The position numbers and the translations under genes were made by a program. The notes below the pieces were generated by a model. The model saw nothing but the letters and a program-made list of their open reading frames with translations, ran no database searches and had not been told where the DNA came from. This document shows positions 26,509 to 34,851 of a stretch of DNA of 64,000 nucleotides, piece by piece; the stretch's first letter is position 1, and the number at the start of each line of letters is the position of its first letter. The stretch comes from Seonamhaeicola sp. ML3 (GTDB lineage Bacteria; Bacteroidota; Bacteroidia; Flavobacteriales; Flavobacteriaceae), in assembly GCF_023273855.1 (NCBI RefSeq), contig NZ_CP096884.1:992001-1056000 (forward strand), in the 5' to 3' direction.

Positions 26509-29046
26509 ATGAAAAAACTACTATTCTTTTTTATCCTTATCCATGGCTTTTGCTTTTCACAAGACCTTGAAGAATCGATTTATGTGGCGGCCGAAACCTT
26601 TATGGCTAATCCCAATGAGTCATCGCTTCAAACTTTAACACAACAAGAATTAGAATTTAAAACCCAAGTCAAAACTAAAGACGAACAATTGGCTTTGGTC
26701 TTTTTACAAAGTCATAAAGGCTATTATTTAGACACCTATTCCAGATTAAAGGAAGCCATTGCTACTTATGAAGATGCTGTGAAACGGTTTAATGATAACG
26801 ACCTTTCAAAATTATCTGACTTTGATATTATTGAAAGTTGTATGATTCCATTGGGGAATTTATATACTAAAACTGGCGACTTTACTAATGCCTTGAACAC
26901 TATCAATCAGTACGTGTTTCTAGCCGAACAACATAAAAACTTCCAGCATCAAATTAGTGGCGCTATTAATCTTTCAAAATTATACTATACTATTGGTGAA
27001 CATGATTTGGTAATAATCATAGTCGATAAGGCCTTAAAAATTCCTAATATTTCTAATCCGGAAAGGGAGCAATTGCTTTACATAAAGAACAACAGTCTTA
27101 TTAAATCAAATGAACTGGCAAGTTTTGAAGAAGAAGTAAATGCTCTTGATACCGAACAAACATACAAATTACATCTTACAACAGGCAACTACGAAAAAGC
27201 CTTAACTGAATTTCAAGAATACAAAAAGAAAATATTCACTAACAAAGAGTTGTCTAGACGGCAAATAGCTCAAGTATATATTGAAGAAGCCCAGGTTTAT
27301 TTTGTAAACAACAATTCAGTAAAAGCAAAGGAATTATTGCAACTAGCGCTTCGCACACTACTTCCTGATTTCAAGCTAAATCGCCTACCCGATAAAGCTC
27401 TACTTTACGAGGAAAACAAGTTCATTGATATTTTCGATTTGTATGCTGAAATTGAAACCAATCCAGAGGAGATTTTAAAAAGCTATGATTTGAGTTTTTA
27501 TGTTTCCGATTTACTAAAAAGCAATTGGACTACACAAAAGACAAAGACCTTAAACGAAAGCAATAACCGGATAAGAAGCGAAAAGTGTATCGATTTACTT
27601 TTCAATATGTTTCAAAAAACGAAAGATGCAACACTTTTAGTTAAAGCCTTTGAATATTCTGAAAACACCAAAGTATTTACCCTAAAAGAAACGTTTCAGA
27701 TGAAACAACGTTTAGAAAAACACCCAACAGACAGCTTATTAATTCTGGAATACCAACTTATAAAAAAGCAAGAGCGTATTACAAGTAAATTGGTTATTGA
27801 AGAACTTGAAAATAATAGAGCCTCTGAAATAAATAGGTTAAGCAAACAACTAAGCGACATTAGTTTAAAATTGAAATCCTTAAAACCTCCCATTTTAAAA
27901 AAGTACGGAGAGCTAGAAAGTTTTATTTCCATTACAGACCTACAAAAAAAATTACATGAAGACAATGCCGTTTTAGTCGAATACTTTTATGGTAAAAACA
28001 TGATTTATCAATTCATAATTTCAAGCTCCACAATTGAATTGAATGAGGTTGCAGAAACCAAAAACGCAAAAACTCCAATTTTAGAATTCATTCACCTTTT
28101 TGACGATGCGGCTGTTATTAATAATGATATTTCTAGCTACACCTCAAAGGCACATCAATTGTATAAACTACTCAAACTTGATGCTGTTTCAAAATGGAAA
28201 AATGTCATTATTGTCCCCGACAGTTTTCTCAATTTCATTCCTTTTGAAACGCTTTTAAGCGAGGAGACCAAAACCTCATCGTTTTCAAAAATGCCCTTTG
28301 TGGTAAAATCGCAAAACATCGTTTATAATTCCAGTGCTTGTTTTTACACAACTGAAATCACTCCAAAATCAAATGCTAATTTATTGGGTGTCTTTCCTGT
28401 ATTCGAAAACACGAATAGAGCATTAACCTTCTCGCTAAACGAAGCAGCGGTCATTCAAGATGAAACTACCTCTGATGTATTATTTAATGAAAACGCCACT
28501 AAACTAAACTTCCTCAAGAAAGCCCCAAACTATGGTCTACTCCATCTATCAACCCATGCCAGTTCTGGTACTTCTAGAAAGCCGGCAAATATAGAGTTCT
28601 ATGATAACACTCTTTATGTAGATGAATTATATGGGCTTGACCTTAACCCTAATCTAGTGGTTTTAAGTGCCTGCGAAACTGGTATTGGAAAACTTTATAA
28701 AGCCGAAGGCGCGATGAGCATCTCAAGAGGCTTTCAATATTCGGGAGCCAAGAATTTGTTGTTCTCGTTATGGCAAATAAATGATTTATCGACTTCACAG
28801 ATTATGCAATCGTTTTATAAAAACTTCGGAGACACGCAGTCGGCTTTTCTAGCCAACCAAAATTCTAAACTGGAGTATCTTCAAAATGAATCAATCAGTA
28901 ACTCTAAAAAGTCGCCTTACTATTGGGGGGCTTTTGTGTATTATGGTGACCTTTCGTATCCAGATTCCAGACCCTATCTGTGGTACGTAATCATATTCGG
29001 GTTAGTATTTTTTATTATAGTATTTTTACGTTCTAAATTTAAATAG
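26509..29046 (+). CDS. TPR-CHAT caspase-like protease, exported and membrane-anchored
   Basis: 845 residues. A signal peptide (ending near FCFSQ) is followed by TPR-like helices over about residues 50-340 and a coiled stretch to 480. The CHAT domain occupies about 480-815 and keeps both catalytic residues: His683 in LHLSTHASSG and Cys722 in VVLSACETGIG. A single helix at the very end (IIFGLVFFIIVFL) would anchor it in the inner membrane. With the signal peptide this puts the protease in the periplasm. CHAT domains belong to the separase/caspase clan. The stop is 4 bases before the aspartic protease gene, so they are one operon. Substrate unknown; the periplasmic TPR part of the anti-sigma-like protein at 21261 is an attractive guess. 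Confidence 0.88.
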   Translation: MKKLLFFFILIHGFCFSQDLEESIYVAAETFMANPNESSLQTLTQQELEFKTQVKTKDEQLALVFLQSHKGYYLDTYSRLKEAIATYEDAVKRFNDNDLSKLSDFDIIESCMIPLGNLYTKTGDFTNALNTINQYVFLAEQHKNFQHQISGAINLSKLYYTIGEHDLVIIIVDKALKIPNISNPEREQLLYIKNNSLIKSNELASFEEEVNALDTEQTYKLHLTTGNYEKALTEFQEYKKKIFTNKELSRRQIAQVYIEEAQVYFVNNNSVKAKELLQLALRTLLPDFKLNRLPDKALLYEENKFIDIFDLYAEIETNPEEILKSYDLSFYVSDLLKSNWTTQKTKTLNESNNRIRSEKCIDLLFNMFQKTKDATLLVKAFEYSENTKVFTLKETFQMKQRLEKHPTDSLLILEYQLIKKQERITSKLVIEELENNRASEINRLSKQLSDISLKLKSLKPPILKKYGELESFISITDLQKKLHEDNAVLVEYFYGKNMIYQFIISSSTIELNEVAETKNAKTPILEFIHLFDDAAVINNDISSYTSKAHQLYKLLKLDAVSKWKNVIIVPDSFLNFIPFETLLSEETKTSSFSKMPFVVKSQNIVYNSSACFYTTEITPKSNANLLGVFPVFENTNRALTFSLNEAAVIQDETTSDVLFNENATKLNFLKKAPNYGLLHLSTHASSGTSRKPANIEFYDNTLYVDELYGLDLNPNLVVLSACETGIGKLYKAEGAMSISRGFQYSGAKNLLFSLWQINDLSTSQIMQSFYKNFGDTQSAFLANQNSKLEYLQNESISNSKKSPYYWGAFVYYGDLSYPDSRPYLWYVIIFGLVFFIIVFLRSKFK

Positions 29047-29050
29047 CCTT

Positions 29051-29494
29051 ATGAACACTACTTTACAAGAATTTCTTTTGAATAAGGGTTATACTAAGAT
29101 AAAATTACACCTTACCAGAACCAATCACTTTGAGATTAAGGCTTCAATAAATGGACAAAAAGGTGTGTTTATATTAGATACAGGAGCTTCTAGCTCATGT
29201 GTCGGGTTTGAAAGTGTTGACACCTTTAAACTTACAACTGAGGATTCTGCCATAAAGGCTGCTGGAGCAGGTGCTATAGACATGGAGACTAAAATGTCTA
29301 AGAAAAATAAAGTCAAAATAGGCAAATGGCGTCATGATAAAGTAGTTTTGGTTCTATTTAACTTAACCCATGTAAATACTGCGTTGATTAATCACGATTC
29401 TAAACCTGTTGATGGTATTATAGGTGCAGACATTCTAAAAAAAGGGAAAGCCATCATAGATTATCAGAAGAAATATTTATATTTAAAATTATAA
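29051..29494 (+). CDS. Retropepsin-like aspartic protease
   Basis: 147 residues, one lobe only, so activity would need a dimer as in retroviral proteases. The catalytic Asp43 is in FILDTGASSS and the second conserved stretch is DGIIGADILKKGKAIIDY. No signal peptide or membrane helix is seen, so it should be cytoplasmic, unlike the CHAT partner. It lies 4 bases after the CHAT gene and 19 bases before the response regulator gene. Substrate unknown. Confidence 0.85.
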   Translation: MNTTLQEFLLNKGYTKIKLHLTRTNHFEIKASINGQKGVFILDTGASSSCVGFESVDTFKLTTEDSAIKAAGAGAIDMETKMSKKNKVKIGKWRHDKVVLVLFNLTHVNTALINHDSKPVDGIIGADILKKGKAIIDYQKKYLYLKL

Positions 29495-29513
29495 ATTTTC
29501 TATCTCTCCAAAC

Positions 29514-30146
29514 ATGAATACATCGATTGTTATTGCAGACGATCACCCATTAATGCTTAGAGGTTTAACCGATTTCTTAAACTCTAAAGGGTTTAATATA
29601 GTTGGTAGCGCCACAGATGGAAATTCAGCCTATAATCTTATCGTAAAATTAAAACCCGAGATTGCCATTCTAGATATTAGAATGCCTTACAAAACAGGAC
29701 TTGAAATAGCTGAAGATTGTATAAAGAATGATTTACCTACCAAAATTATTCTTATCACTTTTGACAAGGAAGAAGAACTTTATGAAAAAGCCAAGAGTCT
29801 TAATGTTTACGGTTATATTTTAAAAGATTTTGCTGTTGAAGAAATTGAAACTTGCATAGAACAAGTCATAAATAACAAACCTTATTTTAGTGAGGAGATT
29901 GTACAATCTCTCAACTCCAGCCCAATAAATAGTCACCTAGAAGAGCTCGAAAAACTTACTAGGTCGGAACTCAAAATAGTAAAGTTAATAGCAGAAAACA
30001 AAACAAGTCATTGCATTGCTGAAGAACTTTCAATTTCTGTTAGAACTGTTGACAAACATAGAAGTAATATTGTAGCTAAACTAGGTCTGGATAACAAGCC
30101 TACATCGCTTTCCATATGGGCTAATTTAAACAAAGAACACCTCTAA
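29514..30146 (+). CDS. Orphan NarL/LuxR-type response regulator
   Basis: 210 residues. The receiver domain (1-120) has the acidic pair ADDHP, phospho-acceptor Asp54 in ILDIRMP, the conserved Thr in ILITF and Lys in YILKD. The C-terminal HTH (about 145-205) reads LTRSELKIVKLIAENKTSHC then SISVRTVDKHRSNI. No histidine kinase is encoded next to it. It closes the CHAT-protease operon. A dyad suited to a dimeric regulator starts three bases after its stop codon, and a second lies at 30295, each before a candidate small RNA, which suggests direct targets. Confidence 0.93.
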   Translation: MNTSIVIADDHPLMLRGLTDFLNSKGFNIVGSATDGNSAYNLIVKLKPEIAILDIRMPYKTGLEIAEDCIKNDLPTKIILITFDKEEELYEKAKSLNVYGYILKDFAVEEIETCIEQVINNKPYFSEEIVQSLNSSPINSHLEELEKLTRSELKIVKLIAENKTSHCIAEELSISVRTVDKHRSNIVAKLGLDNKPTSLSIWANLNKEHL

Positions 30147-30172
30147 AATACGTAGAACTGCGTATTTTTTTT
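30145..30172 (+). terminator. Terminator of the CHAT-protease operon, overlapping a dyad
   Basis: AAAATACG (30145-30152) pairs with CGTATTTT (30161-30168), followed by T to 30172. It overlaps the regulator's stop codon. The same bases form the dyad described in the next entry, so DNA and RNA roles may be combined. Confidence 0.6.
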
Positions 30173-30195
30173 ACTTGTCGTAAAACTTATCTTTA
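30149..30195 (+). promoter_or_regulatory. Candidate regulator-bound promoter 1
   Basis: Dyad TACGTAGAACTGCGTA at 30149-30164 (half sites TACGTAG and CTGCGTA, 2-base spacer), then a T-tract, then TATCTTTA at 30188-30195 as a -7-like box 39 bases from the dyad start. No -33 TTTG is well placed, fitting an activator-dependent promoter. Confidence 0.5.
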
Positions 30196-30199
30196 CAAT

Positions 30200-30271
30200 G
30201 CTATTAATTAGTTCTTAGGGAGAATTAAGAGAGCTCTGGTATTTTAACAATCTGGAGCTCTCACTTTTTTT
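30200..30271 (+). ncRNA. Candidate small RNA 1 after the response regulator
   Basis: Predicted transcript of about 70 bases beginning near GCTATTAA (30200). Hairpin 1 pairs TTAGTTCT with AGAATTAA around a TAGGG loop. Hairpin 2 pairs GAGAGCTC (30229-30236) with GAGCTCTC (30255-30262), followed by ACTTTTTTT as an intrinsic terminator. No ORF. Similar order of parts occurs in the next unit at 30347. Confidence 0.5.
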
Positions 30272-30294
30272 GTCACCATATCAAATCTAAAAAT

Positions 30295-30341
30295 TACGTA
30301 CAAGTGCTTATTTTTTGTTTGAAACTTGAAACCTAATTTTA
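30295..30341 (+). promoter_or_regulatory. Candidate regulator-bound promoter 2
   Basis: Dyad TACGTACAAGTGCTTA at 30295-30310 matches the first dyad at 13 of 16 positions; the inner G/C pair has become C/G, so symmetry is kept. TAATTTTA at 30334-30341 is again exactly 39 bases from the dyad start. Confidence 0.5.
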
Positions 30342-30346
30342 TAAGC

Positions 30347-30426
30347 GCTATTAAGCTATTTATAATTCTTTTTTGAGAGATAGAATTATTGAACCAGGCT
30401 CTGCACTTTTAGTGCAGAGCTCTTTT
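30347..30426 (+). ncRNA. Candidate small RNA 2 after the response regulator
   Basis: Predicted transcript of about 80 bases beginning near GCTATTAA (30347). Hairpin 1 pairs ATAATTCT with AGAATTAT. Hairpin 2 is a perfect 10-base stem, GCTCTGCACT (30398-30407) and AGTGCAGAGC (30411-30420), followed by TCTTTT. Same layout as the unit at 30200. Read-through could reach the small ORF at 30442. Confidence 0.5.
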
Positions 30427-30441
30427 AAACTTTCGTGTAGA

Positions 30442-30555
30442 ATGACAAACTCAATGAGAAGAAAAACCGTGGTTTTACAGAAAATCTGTGTGGTTAGCCT
30501 TTTCATTCTAGTAGTAATTATTATTTCAATAAATATTATTATTTGTTTTAGTTAA
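30442..30555 (+). CDS. Possible 37-residue membrane peptide
   Basis: From ATG 30442 (or ATG 30454) the frame encodes a basic start (MRRKTVVLQK) and one long hydrophobic helix (VVSLFILVVIIISINIIICF). A charged N terminus plus a single helix fits a small membrane protein. No clear ribosome binding site and no homologue recalled. It sits after the second small RNA unit and before a bidirectional terminator. It may be chance in AT-rich DNA. Confidence 0.3.
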   Translation: MTNSMRRKTVVLQKICVVSLFILVVIIISINIIICFS

Positions 30556-30567
30556 TTGGATTAAAAC

Positions 30568-30604
30568 AAAAAAAGGGATGCTCGTAAGAACATCCCTTTT
30601 TTTT
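30568..30604. terminator. Bidirectional terminator
   Basis: AAAAAAAGGGATG (30568-30580) and CATCCCTTTTTTTT (30591-30604) form a stem flanked by A and T runs on both sides. It ends transcription from the left and the sucA-odhB operon from the right. Confidence 0.85.
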
Positions 30605-30618
30605 GAATAATAATACCC

Positions 30619-31830
30619 TTATAACTCTAATGCTTTTTTAACATCGTTGTTCATTAATATCTCTATTGGATTTTCTAAGGCTTCTTTAACTGCAACCAAG
30701 AAACCAACGCTTTCCTTTCCATCTATAATTCTATGATCATAAGATAAGGCTACGTACATAATAGGACGTATCTCTACTTTTCCATCTACCGCAACAGGAC
30801 GCTCAACAATATTGTGCATTCCTAAAATACCACTTTGTGGTGGATTAATAATTGGTGTAGATAACATACTACCAAACACACCTCCATTGGTAATAGTAAA
30901 CGTACCACCTGTCATTTCATCAACTGTAATCTGTCCGTCTCTTGCTCTAAGCGCTAAACGTTTTACTTCAGATTCAACACCTCTAAAACTAAGGTTTTCA
31001 GCATTTCTAATTACCGGCACCATAAGACCTTTAGGTCCAGAAACAGCTATGCTTATATCACAGAAATCGTAAGACAACATTTCTTTCCCATCTATCATAG
31101 AATTTACAGCTGGGAACATTTTCAAAGCACGAACAACTGCCAATGTAAAGAAACTCATAAACCCTAAACTAACACCATGCTTAGATTTAAACGTTTCTTT
31201 ATACTCGCTTCTTAAAGCGAAAATAGGCGACATATCAACCTCGTTGAATGTGGTTAGCATCGCTGTTGTATTTTTAGCCTCAACTAAACGCTCGGCTACT
31301 TTACGACGTAGCATAGACATTTTACTTCTAGAAGTACCTCGGCTTCCACCTGTTGGAGTACCCATTGAAGGAACCGCCTTAATAGCATCGTCTTTAGTAA
31401 CTCTGCCATCTTTTCCTGTTCCACTTACAGCAGCAGCATCAATACCTTTCTCCGCCAATATCTTTTTTGCAGCTGGACTTGCTGTTCCGGTTGCGTAAGT
31501 AGCTTCTTGTTTAGCTTGAGCAGGAGCCGCTTCTACCTTTGCAGGTTCTTCTTTTTCTTCAGGCTTGGCCGCTTCGTCACCCTCTGGCTTTTCAGCACTA
31601 GTATCTATAAGACAAACCACAGCACCTACCTCTACAGCATCACCTTCTTCTGCCTTTAATGTAATAGTACCACTAACTTCTGCAGGAAGCTCAAGCGTTG
31701 CTTTATCGCTATCTACCTCAGCAATGGCTTGGTCTTTTTCAACATAATCGCCATCTTCTACTAACCATGTAGCTATTTCTACTTCGGTAATAGACTCTCC
31801 TGGTGATGGTACTTTCATTTCTAAAATCAT
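30619..31830 (-). CDS. odhB: Dihydrolipoyllysine succinyltransferase (E2 of 2-oxoglutarate dehydrogenase)
   Basis: 403 residues. One lipoyl domain (1-75) with the lipoylated Lys in [13 protein letters not shown], an Ala/Pro/Glu linker, a peripheral-subunit-binding domain (about 115-150, [15 protein letters not shown]) and the acyltransferase core (about 175-403). The active site is [11 protein letters not shown]. It transfers succinyl groups to CoA in the TCA cycle. It follows sucA by 40 bases in one operon and ends at a bidirectional terminator. E3 is not in the window. Confidence 0.96.
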   Translation of the reverse strand: MILEMKVPSPGESITEVEIATWLVEDGDYVEKDQAIAEVDSDKATLELPAEVSGTITLKAEEGDAVEVGAVVCLIDTSAEKPEGDEAAKPEEKEEPAKVEAAPAQAKQEATYATGTASPAAKKILAEKGIDAAAVSGTGKDGRVTKDDAIKAVPSMGTPTGGSRGTSRSKMSMLRRKVAERLVEAKNTTAMLTTFNEVDMSPIFALRSEYKETFKSKHGVSLGFMSFFTLAVVRALKMFPAVNSMIDGKEMLSYDFCDISIAVSGPKGLMVPVIRNAENLSFRGVESEVKRLALRARDGQITVDEMTGGTFTITNGGVFGSMLSTPIINPPQSGILGMHNIVERPVAVDGKVEIRPIMYVALSYDHRIIDGKESVGFLVAVKEALENPIEILMNNDVKKALEL

Positions 31831-31870
31831 CCTGTAATAATTTTAATTGTAAATTTTTTTCTTTTTTTAT

Positions 31871-34609
31871 TTATATACTGAAAACGTCTTCTATAACTTT
31901 ACGTTGTCTTGCTTTATCTCTTGCACTAGAACCTGGTGCCGGTACCGAGTTATATGGTCTCGCACATACTTCAAGTTTAACGATATCCAATCTTTGCGCC
32001 ATGAAGCCCCAAGCCCCCATATTCTTAGGTTCTTCTTGAGCCCATATGTATTTCTCAGCATTTGGATAACTGTCAACAACCTTTTGAATCTTATCTAAAT
32101 GAAGTGGGAACAACTGTTCTATTCTAACTATGGCTAAGTCTTCTCTGTTTTGCTCTTCCCGTTCTGCAAGCAATTCATAATAGAACTTACCAGTACAAAA
32201 TACAACTTTCTTAACCTTATCTGGGTTTATAGTATCTGGTATAACTTCTTGAAATTCACCACCAGCTAAATCTTTTAAAGGTGAAACCGCTTTAGGATGT
32301 CTCAACAAACTTTTAGGGGTGAACACTATTAAAGGCTTCCTAAAATCGCGCTTCATTTGGCGACGTAATAAGTGGAAAAAATTTGCTGGCGTAGTACAAT
32401 CTGCAACAATCATATTATCGTTAGCACAAAGTTGTAAATAACGTTCCATTCTGGCTGATGAATGTTCAGAACCTTGCCCCTCATAACCATGAGGCAATAG
32501 TACTACAACACCATTTTGTGCTTTCCATTTATCTTCTGCTGCCGATAAGTATTGATCGAATATGATTTGGGCACCATTACTAAAATCACCAAACTGAGCT
32601 TCCCATATGGTTAATGTATTTGGATTGGCCATCGCATAACCATAGTCAAACCCTAATACCCCGTATTCTGATAAAAATGAATTGTAAATATACATTTCAC
32701 CTTTATTGTTTGGGTTGGTATTTAAAAGATTGATACGTTCTTCGGAAATTTCATCTCTTAGAATGGCATGACGGTGGCTAAATGTTCCACGCTCAACATC
32801 TTGTCCAGATATTCTAACATTAAAACCTTCCTCTAGTAAAGTACCATAGGCTAATGTTTCTGCCATTCCCCAATCTAAAGTATCGGTTTCAAAAACCATT
32901 TTTTCACGCCCTTGCAAGATACGCTCTGCCTTTCTTAAAAACTTCACGCCTTCTGGAACAGAAGAAACTACTTTTGATATGTTTTTTAAGCCGTCTTCAG
33001 AATATGTCGTATCGACAGTTTCAAGCATAGCATCTACACCTCTTCTTGTAAAATTGGTCCATCGCTCTTGCATAAACTCCCTTACTTTAGAAGCCTCTTG
33101 CTCTTTCGCCTTTTCGTACTGATTTTCTAGAGTATTCCTAAATTCACTCACAATACCATCAGAATAAGTCTTATCTATAGTGCCTTCAGCAATTAATTTA
33201 TCTGAATAGATTTTAAAAGGATTCGGGTGTTTTGAAATATTCTTGTATAACTTAGGTTGTGTAAACCTAGGTTCGTCACCTTCATTATGTCCATATTTTC
33301 TATACCCTAATAAGTCAATATATACGTCTTTTTTGAAACGCATTCTGTAGTCTAATGCCATTTCTATGGCATGCACCACGGCTTCGGCATCGTCTGCGTT
33401 TACATGCAATACTGGAGATAAGGTCACTTTGGCAACATCTGTACAGTAGGTACTAGACCTTGCATCTAAGTAATTCGTTGTAAATCCAATTTGGTTATTA
33501 ACTACAATATGAATTGTTCCTCCTGTTTTGTAACCATTCAGTTGACTCATTTGTGCCACTTCGTAAGCAATGCCTTGACCCGCGATTGCAGCGTCACCGT
33601 GCACTATAATTGGAAGAATCTTAGAGTCATCACCATCGTAGTCATCGTCTATTTTAGCTCTAGTGATACCCTCGGCAACAGGACCAACAGTCTCTAAATG
33701 CGAGGGGTTAGGCACTAAATTCATCTTTATATTCTTCCCGTTCTGGTAAGTCTTATCTAGAGTTAGCCCCAAATGGTACTTAACATCACCATCAATATTC
33801 TGATCTTCGAAATCCTTTCCTTCAAACTCACTAAAAAGTTCATTAAGTGGTTTCCTAAATATATTTACTAGAGTACTCAACCTTCCTCGGTGTGCCATAC
33901 CTAAAACACACTCTTTAACACCATAATTTTCTACAGAATAATACAGGGCGTTACTAATTGCAGGTATTAATGACTCTCCGCCTTCTAAAGAAAAACGCTT
34001 TTGACCAACATATTTAGTCTGTAAAAAGTTCTCGAAATTTACCGCTTGGTTTAGCTTAGATAGGATGTATTTTTTTGTTTCTGCTGAATAGGATGGGTGA
34101 TTATCGTTAACATTAAGCTTGTCCTGCCACCATTTAATAACCTCTGGGTTACGCAAATACATATACTCCACACCAATAGAATCGCAGTATATTAGTTCTA
34201 AATGATTAAGAATCTCTCTTAAAGTTAGCGCTTTTAAACCTAAAACCTCTCCCGCATTAAAAACGGTATCTAAATCGTTTTCGGAAAGTCCGAAATTTTC
34301 TAATTCTAGAGTTGGCTTGTAAGATCTTCTTTCTCTTACAGGGTTTGTTTTGGTAAACAAATGCCCACGCATTCTATAACCATCAATAAGTTTTACAACC
34401 TGAAACTCTTTTTGCAAGTGTTCCGGCATTTGGGTAGAAACCCCCTCTACAATCTCTCCATCGACACCATAATTTTCACTACCAAAATCGTATCCTTGAA
34501 AAAAAGCTCTCCAGCTAGGCTCTACACTATCTGGGTTTTGTAAATATTGTTCGTACAAATCAGCAAAGTATGCTGTATGTGCTGCGTTTAAAAAGGAATA
34601 TTTATCCAT
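31871..34609 (-). CDS. sucA: 2-oxoglutarate dehydrogenase E1 component
   Basis: 912 residues, the full homodimeric ThDP-dependent E1. It decarboxylates 2-oxoglutarate and passes the succinyl group to E2. Visible family motifs: FLNAAHTAYFADLYEQYLQN at the N terminus, GMAHRGRLSTL, IVHGDAAIAGQGIAYE (cofactor pocket) and VVLLPHGYEGQGSEHSSAR (C-terminal half). The first gene of sucA-odhB. A -7 box lies 39 bases before the start. Confidence 0.97.
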   Translation of the reverse strand: MDKYSFLNAAHTAYFADLYEQYLQNPDSVEPSWRAFFQGYDFGSENYGVDGEIVEGVSTQMPEHLQKEFQVVKLIDGYRMRGHLFTKTNPVRERRSYKPTLELENFGLSENDLDTVFNAGEVLGLKALTLREILNHLELIYCDSIGVEYMYLRNPEVIKWWQDKLNVNDNHPSYSAETKKYILSKLNQAVNFENFLQTKYVGQKRFSLEGGESLIPAISNALYYSVENYGVKECVLGMAHRGRLSTLVNIFRKPLNELFSEFEGKDFEDQNIDGDVKYHLGLTLDKTYQNGKNIKMNLVPNPSHLETVGPVAEGITRAKIDDDYDGDDSKILPIIVHGDAAIAGQGIAYEVAQMSQLNGYKTGGTIHIVVNNQIGFTTNYLDARSSTYCTDVAKVTLSPVLHVNADDAEAVVHAIEMALDYRMRFKKDVYIDLLGYRKYGHNEGDEPRFTQPKLYKNISKHPNPFKIYSDKLIAEGTIDKTYSDGIVSEFRNTLENQYEKAKEQEASKVREFMQERWTNFTRRGVDAMLETVDTTYSEDGLKNISKVVSSVPEGVKFLRKAERILQGREKMVFETDTLDWGMAETLAYGTLLEEGFNVRISGQDVERGTFSHRHAILRDEISEERINLLNTNPNNKGEMYIYNSFLSEYGVLGFDYGYAMANPNTLTIWEAQFGDFSNGAQIIFDQYLSAAEDKWKAQNGVVVLLPHGYEGQGSEHSSARMERYLQLCANDNMIVADCTTPANFFHLLRRQMKRDFRKPLIVFTPKSLLRHPKAVSPLKDLAGGEFQEVIPDTINPDKVKKVVFCTGKFYYELLAEREEQNREDLAIVRIEQLFPLHLDKIQKVVDSYPNAEKYIWAQEEPKNMGAWGFMAQRLDIVKLEVCARPYNSVPAPGSSARDKARQRKVIEDVFSI

Positions 34610-34647
34610 TGTTAATTTGTCCTAACTCTTGTTGAAAAAACATTCTT

Positions 34648-34655
34648 CAAAAATA
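34648..34655 (-). promoter_or_regulatory. Candidate -7 element of sucA-odhB
   Basis: Minus-strand TATTTTTG matches TAnnTTTG at a distance that gives a leader of about 30 bases. The -33 box is not clear. Confidence 0.45.
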
Positions 34656-34851
34656 CAATTTTTATAAAAATTAGATATTCTACATCTAAGAATTATACTT
34701 ACACAAATAACTTTTAATGAATACTACCTTTTAATTGTTAAATTTTTAATGATTTTTAAATATTTGCTGTTATTTTTTTCAATCGTTGAAAACGAATACT
34801 TAGAAAACTACGTATTTTATCAAATTTTAGCAATAAGAACCACTTAAACAC

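Noticed and set aside
26509-29046. CHAT protease as part of a Cas7-11/gRAMP (Craspase) CRISPR effector
   Set aside because: No CRISPR array, Cas gene or gRAMP gene is in the window, and this CHAT protein carries a signal peptide and C-terminal anchor, unlike cytoplasmic TPR-CHAT of Craspase.
30373-30441. Coding start at TTG 30373 for the small membrane peptide
   Set aside because: This part coincides with the second small-RNA hairpins, so constraint there is explained by RNA structure; only the part from 30442 is kept as possible.
31871-32098. Open frames on both strands over the 3' end of sucA
   Set aside because: All lie within the well-supported sucA frame and carry no motifs; shadows of codon bias.
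34797-34814. A third copy of the response-regulator dyad upstream of sucA
   Set aside because: TACTTAG, AAAA, CTACGTA resembles the dyads at 30149 and 30295, but the spacer is 4 instead of 2 bases and no -7 box lies at the matching distance.
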